9,264 bases of DNA. Source: Proteobacteria bacterium UBA1847. GTDB lineage: Bacteria; Pseudomonadota; Gammaproteobacteria; Steroidobacterales; Woeseiaceae. Shown here in pieces: positions 7,090 to 9,264 of this stretch. Each line of letters starts with the position of its first letter. Positions within the stretch are counted from its first letter, which is position 1. The notes beneath the pieces were generated by a model. That model was not told where the DNA came from. It ran no database searches and saw only the letters and a program-made list of their open reading frames with translations. Location: NCBI GenBank assembly GCA_002338605.1, contig DDIP01000121.1, positions 1-9,264 on the forward strand, given 5' to 3'. The translations under genes were made by a program, and so were the position numbers.

Positions 7090-7110
7090 GGCCGCTTGAT
7101 CTTGGCAACC

Positions 7111-7115
7111 AGGTG
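7111..7115 (+). promoter_or_regulatory. Ribosome binding site that decides the permease start
   Basis: AGGTG at 7111-7115 matches the anti-Shine-Dalgarno sequence and lies 9 nt before the ATG at 7125. The in-frame GTG at 7113 falls inside this site, so it is unlikely to be the start. The protein therefore begins MDWLSVVPPV. Confidence 0.6.
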
Positions 7116-7124
7116 AACACACGC

Positions 7125-8495
7125 ATGGACTGGTTATCGGTTGTCCCGCCCGTGATTGCAATCGTCGTTGTGCTGTGGCGCAAGGAGGTCATCGCCGCAT
7201 TGTTGCTCGCGATCTTTGCAGCCGAACTGTTGCAAATGTCGTTGTCCTGGTCGGCACCGGCACCCGCGACGCTCAACACGATCGAACGAATCGTCGGCGT
7301 ATTCAATAGCCCCGACAATGCTCGCCTGCTGATCTTCAGCCTGATGATCGGTGCACTGCTTGCCTTTATTCGTGTGTCGGGCGGGGTTGCCGCGATGGTC
7401 GAAAGCCTGATTCGGCGAGGAATTGCACGCAGCGGACGCAGCGCCGCATTGCTGACGAGCGGTGTGGGTGTCGTCGTCTTCGTCGAGTCCAACCTGAGTG
7501 TACTGACGGCGGGCATCCTGTCCCGGGGTCTGTTCGACAAGTACGGGCTCAGTCGGGCGAAGCTGGCTTACATTATCGACAGTACCTCGGCGCCGGTCTG
7601 CATCCTGATCCTGCTGAATGGCTGGGGCGCCTTCGTGCTCGTGCTGCTGAACCAGTACAACTTCGGGCTGACGTCGGCGGAGGTTCTCTGGGGCAGTGTC
7701 GTGTTCAACTTCTACGCCATTCTGACGCTGGCCACGGTGTTCGCGACGGCTGCAACCGGTCGTTATTTCGGACCACTCGCGACCAGTCCGGCCGGCGTCG
7801 GCGTGGACATTCATCTCGAAGAAGATATCGAGGCGACAAAGCCGAGTTACATGGTCGTGCCGTTGCTGGTGATGATCGTTGGCATGCTCGGATTCATGTA
7901 CTACACGGGCAATGGCAACCTGGCTGACGGCAGCGGCTCGAAGTCCGTGCTGTACGCGACAACGCTCGCGACGCTGGTCGCCTATTTCCAGATGCTGTTT
8001 GGTGCCGGGTTTAAACATATCAGGCTCGTCAAGATCGCATTTCAGGGCATGGGCGACCTGATGCCGCTGGTCGCGATCCTGTTGCTGGCGCTGGCACTTG
8101 GCCAAAGCCTTGGCGACATGGGTACCGGCGCTTATATCTCGAAACTGGTCGGCGGCAATCTGCCGAACTTCCTGATTCCTGCGATGCTGTTCCTGGCGGG
8201 TGCCCTGATCTCATTCTCGACCGGTACCTCGTGGGGTACGTTCGCAATTCTTATTCCGCTTGGCATGCCGCTGGCGATCTCACTTGATTTGCCGCCGTCG
8301 CTTTGTCTTGCTGCGATACTGGGCGGTGGCGTTTTCGGCGATCACTGCTCGCCGATATCCGATACGACGGCCGTGTCCGCCATTGCTTCAGGCTGTGATT
8401 TGCTGGAGCACGTACGGACGCAGTTGCCGTACGCGCTGACCGTCGGTGTGATTTCTTTGTTGATGTATCTCGTTGCTGGCATTGTATTGATATGA
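7125..8495 (+). CDS. NhaC-superfamily Na+/H+ antiporter-like permease
   Basis: A 456-residue polytopic inner-membrane protein with roughly eleven hydrophobic segments. Family marks: FVESNLSVLTAG (119-130), the segment AYIIDSTSAPVCILILLNGWG (158-178), SFSTGTSWGTF (363-373), and the conserved GDHCSPISDTT (405-415) followed by ASGCDLLEHVRTQLPYAL. A soluble acidic loop lies at about 226-240. Family knowledge: members include Na+/H+ antiporters and malate/lactate exchangers (MleN), and the superfamily also includes LysW, a lysine transporter predicted from lysine-riboswitch regulons. Position beside lysA, with a shared promoter region, makes lysine, DAP or another amino acid a plausible substrate; that is inference, and simple Na+/H+ exchange remains possible. 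No lysine riboswitch can fit in the 106-bp leader region. The stop overlaps the start of the following lipoprotein hydrolase gene (ATGA), which indicates translational coupling. Confidence 0.9.
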   Translation: MDWLSVVPPVIAIVVVLWRKEVIAALLLAIFAAELLQMSLSWSAPAPATLNTIERIVGVFNSPDNARLLIFSLMIGALLAFIRVSGGVAAMVESLIRRGIARSGRSAALLTSGVGVVVFVESNLSVLTAGILSRGLFDKYGLSRAKLAYIIDSTSAPVCILILLNGWGAFVLVLLNQYNFGLTSAEVLWGSVVFNFYAILTLATVFATAATGRYFGPLATSPAGVGVDIHLEEDIEATKPSYMVVPLLVMIVGMLGFMYYTGNGNLADGSGSKSVLYATTLATLVAYFQMLFGAGFKHIRLVKIAFQGMGDLMPLVAILLLALALGQSLGDMGTGAYISKLVGGNLPNFLIPAMLFLAGALISFSTGTSWGTFAILIPLGMPLAISLDLPPSLCLAAILGGGVFGDHCSPISDTTAVSAIASGCDLLEHVRTQLPYALTVGVISLLMYLVAGIVLI

Positions 8496-9264
8496 AGTCT
8501 TTTGAGCGGCTTGTTGCCGTGATCCTGGTCCACTTGCTGCTCGGCGCGTGCGCGACGCAGCCCGGGCTCGCACCGAGGCAGATTGACGCACTCGTCACAG
8601 ATGCGATGCAGGAGTTTTCGGTCCCGGGCGTGGCCGTCGGTGTCGTCAAGGACGGTACCGTGGTGCATGCGGCCGGTTACGGCGTACGCGAACTGGGTCT
8701 CGATGATCCGGTCGACACCGAGACGCTGTTTCGCATTGCGTCCACTTCAAAAGCATTCACAGCAGCCTCGTTGGCCATGCTGGTCGATGCGGGCAAACTC
8801 GACTGGAGCGACAGGGTGATTGACCACATTCCGGGCTTCGCTCTCTACGATCCCTGGGTAACACGTGAGTTCACGATCCTCGACCTGCTCACGCACCGCA
8901 GTGGCCTGGTGAGCGGCGCGGGCGATCTGATGTTGTGGCCAAAGCCCAACCTGTTCACACGCGAAGATATTATTCACGGGCTGCGTTACTTCAAGCCCGA
9001 GAGTGCCTTCCGCACCGAATACGCCTATGACAACCTGTTGTATATCGTCGGCGGCGAACTCGTACGAGCGGTGACGGGCATCGCGTGGGAAGACTTTGTT
9101 GATGAGCAGATTCTCGGCAGACTGGGTGCCGAACACTGTTTCGCCGGGCGCATACCGGTCGAGGCAATGCAGAATCTCGCGGCGCCGCACGCCATCGTCG
9201 AGGGTGTCTTGCAGGTCGTCGATCGCAACCGCGCCAGCCCCGATGTCGATGTGGCCGCCGCCGC
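8492..9264 (+). CDS. Lipoprotein serine hydrolase, class C beta-lactamase/S12 (CubicO) family, partial at window end
   Basis: The first 257 residues of a gene that runs off the right edge; no stop is seen. The signal peptide ends in the lipobox LGAC, so Cys20 is probably lipidated and the enzyme is membrane-anchored outside the cytoplasm. Motifs: Ser84-Thr-Ser-Lys87 (SxxK) in FRIASTSKAFTAASLAML, LLTHRSGL (132-139), and Tyr179-Asp-Asn181, equivalent to the YxN motif of class C enzymes, within EYAYDNLLYIVGGELV. The third motif (HxG/KTG) would lie beyond the window. Family members include D-aminopeptidases, D,D-peptidases, esterases and AmpC-type lactamases, and general S12 hydrolases are rarely true resistance enzymes. 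The start at 8492 overlaps the permease stop in ATGA; no ribosome site of its own is visible. Coupling suggests that the hydrolase releases a product handled by the permease (inference). Confidence 0.88.
   Translation, partial: MKSFERLVAVILVHLLLGACATQPGLAPRQIDALVTDAMQEFSVPGVAVGVVKDGTVVHAAGYGVRELGLDDPVDTETLFRIASTSKAFTAASLAMLVDAGKLDWSDRVIDHIPGFALYDPWVTREFTILDLLTHRSGLVSGAGDLMLWPKPNLFTREDIIHGLRYFKPESAFRTEYAYDNLLYIVGGELVRAVTGIAWEDFVDEQILGRLGAEHCFAGRIPVEAMQNLAAPHAIVEGVLQVVDRNRASPDVDVAAA

Larger units (their letters stand above)
7041..7091. repeat. Paired 20-bp imperfect direct repeats, candidate operator
   Basis: Copy 1 is 7041-7060 and copy 2 is 7072-7091. They agree at 16 of 20 positions, consensus GGAATAAATNANTANNTTGG. 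Their starts are 31 bp apart, close to three helical turns, so both would face the same side of the DNA. Copy 1 also contains a perfect inverted repeat, AATAA-A-TTATT (7043-7053). Copy 1 covers the lysA -10 box; copy 2 covers the lysA -35 region and the weak -10 region of the permease gene. This placement suits a repressor or activator of both divergent genes. The protein that binds is not identifiable from sequence; the nearby RpiR-type regulator is one candidate. Confidence 0.6.

Noticed and set aside
7019..7124. Lysine riboswitch in the lysA-permease gap
   Set aside because: The known lysine element needs about 170 nt, more than the whole gap, and the predicted leaders are far shorter; no conserved L-box segments are seen.
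7134..8105. 323-codon open frame on the minus strand inside the permease gene
   Set aside because: The translation is full of Gln, Arg, His and Asp as expected from the reverse complement of a hydrophobic membrane protein. The sense protein shows clear NhaC-family motifs.

Overview
The window looks like ordinary single-copy chromosome from a GC-rich Gammaproteobacterium. The lineage is an inference: the protein families and the exported hydrolase repertoire suggest a marine or Woeseia/Xanthomonadales-like group, but no marker gene fixes it. Coding density is very high. There are eight protein genes, seven complete and one cut by the right edge. I see no rRNA, tRNA, insertion sequence, CRISPR array, phage gene or broken gene.

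Layout: (1) 82-2519, plus strand: a NagX/heparan-glucosaminide-acetyltransferase-like membrane protein is followed after 2 nt by an exported M20 (carboxypeptidase G2-like) metallopeptidase. (2) 2537-4824, minus strand: an S66 LD-carboxypeptidase with a Tat-like signal is joined through a TGATG overlap to a lipoprotein with the class A beta-lactamase fold. (3) 4886-5743, plus strand: an RpiR/MurR-type regulator (HTH plus SIS), divergent from the LD-carboxypeptidase. (4) 5756-7018, minus strand: lysA, diaminopimelate decarboxylase, convergent with the regulator. A GC-rich hairpin spans their 12-bp junction. (5) 7125-9264, plus strand: an NhaC-superfamily permease joined by an ATGA overlap to a lipoprotein serine hydrolase (class C beta-lactamase/S12 family, partial).

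The 106-bp gap between lysA and the permease is the richest non-coding stretch. It carries a perfect TATAAT -10 box for lysA and a 20-bp imperfect direct repeat (16/20 identical) whose copies start 31 bp apart and overlap the predicted promoter elements of both genes.

Working model (inference): the genes form a cell-wall-peptide or DAP/lysine salvage neighbourhood. Four exported hydrolases would trim peptides outside the cytoplasm. The NhaC-like permease, whose superfamily includes predicted lysine transporters (LysW), would handle the released amino acid. LysA would convert meso-DAP to lysine. The RpiR/MurR-like protein would sense an amino-sugar phosphate. No single gene is of an unknown family. 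What is notable is the combination, the export signal on the LD-carboxypeptidase, the placement of lysA away from its usual partner dapF, and the paired operator-like repeat.
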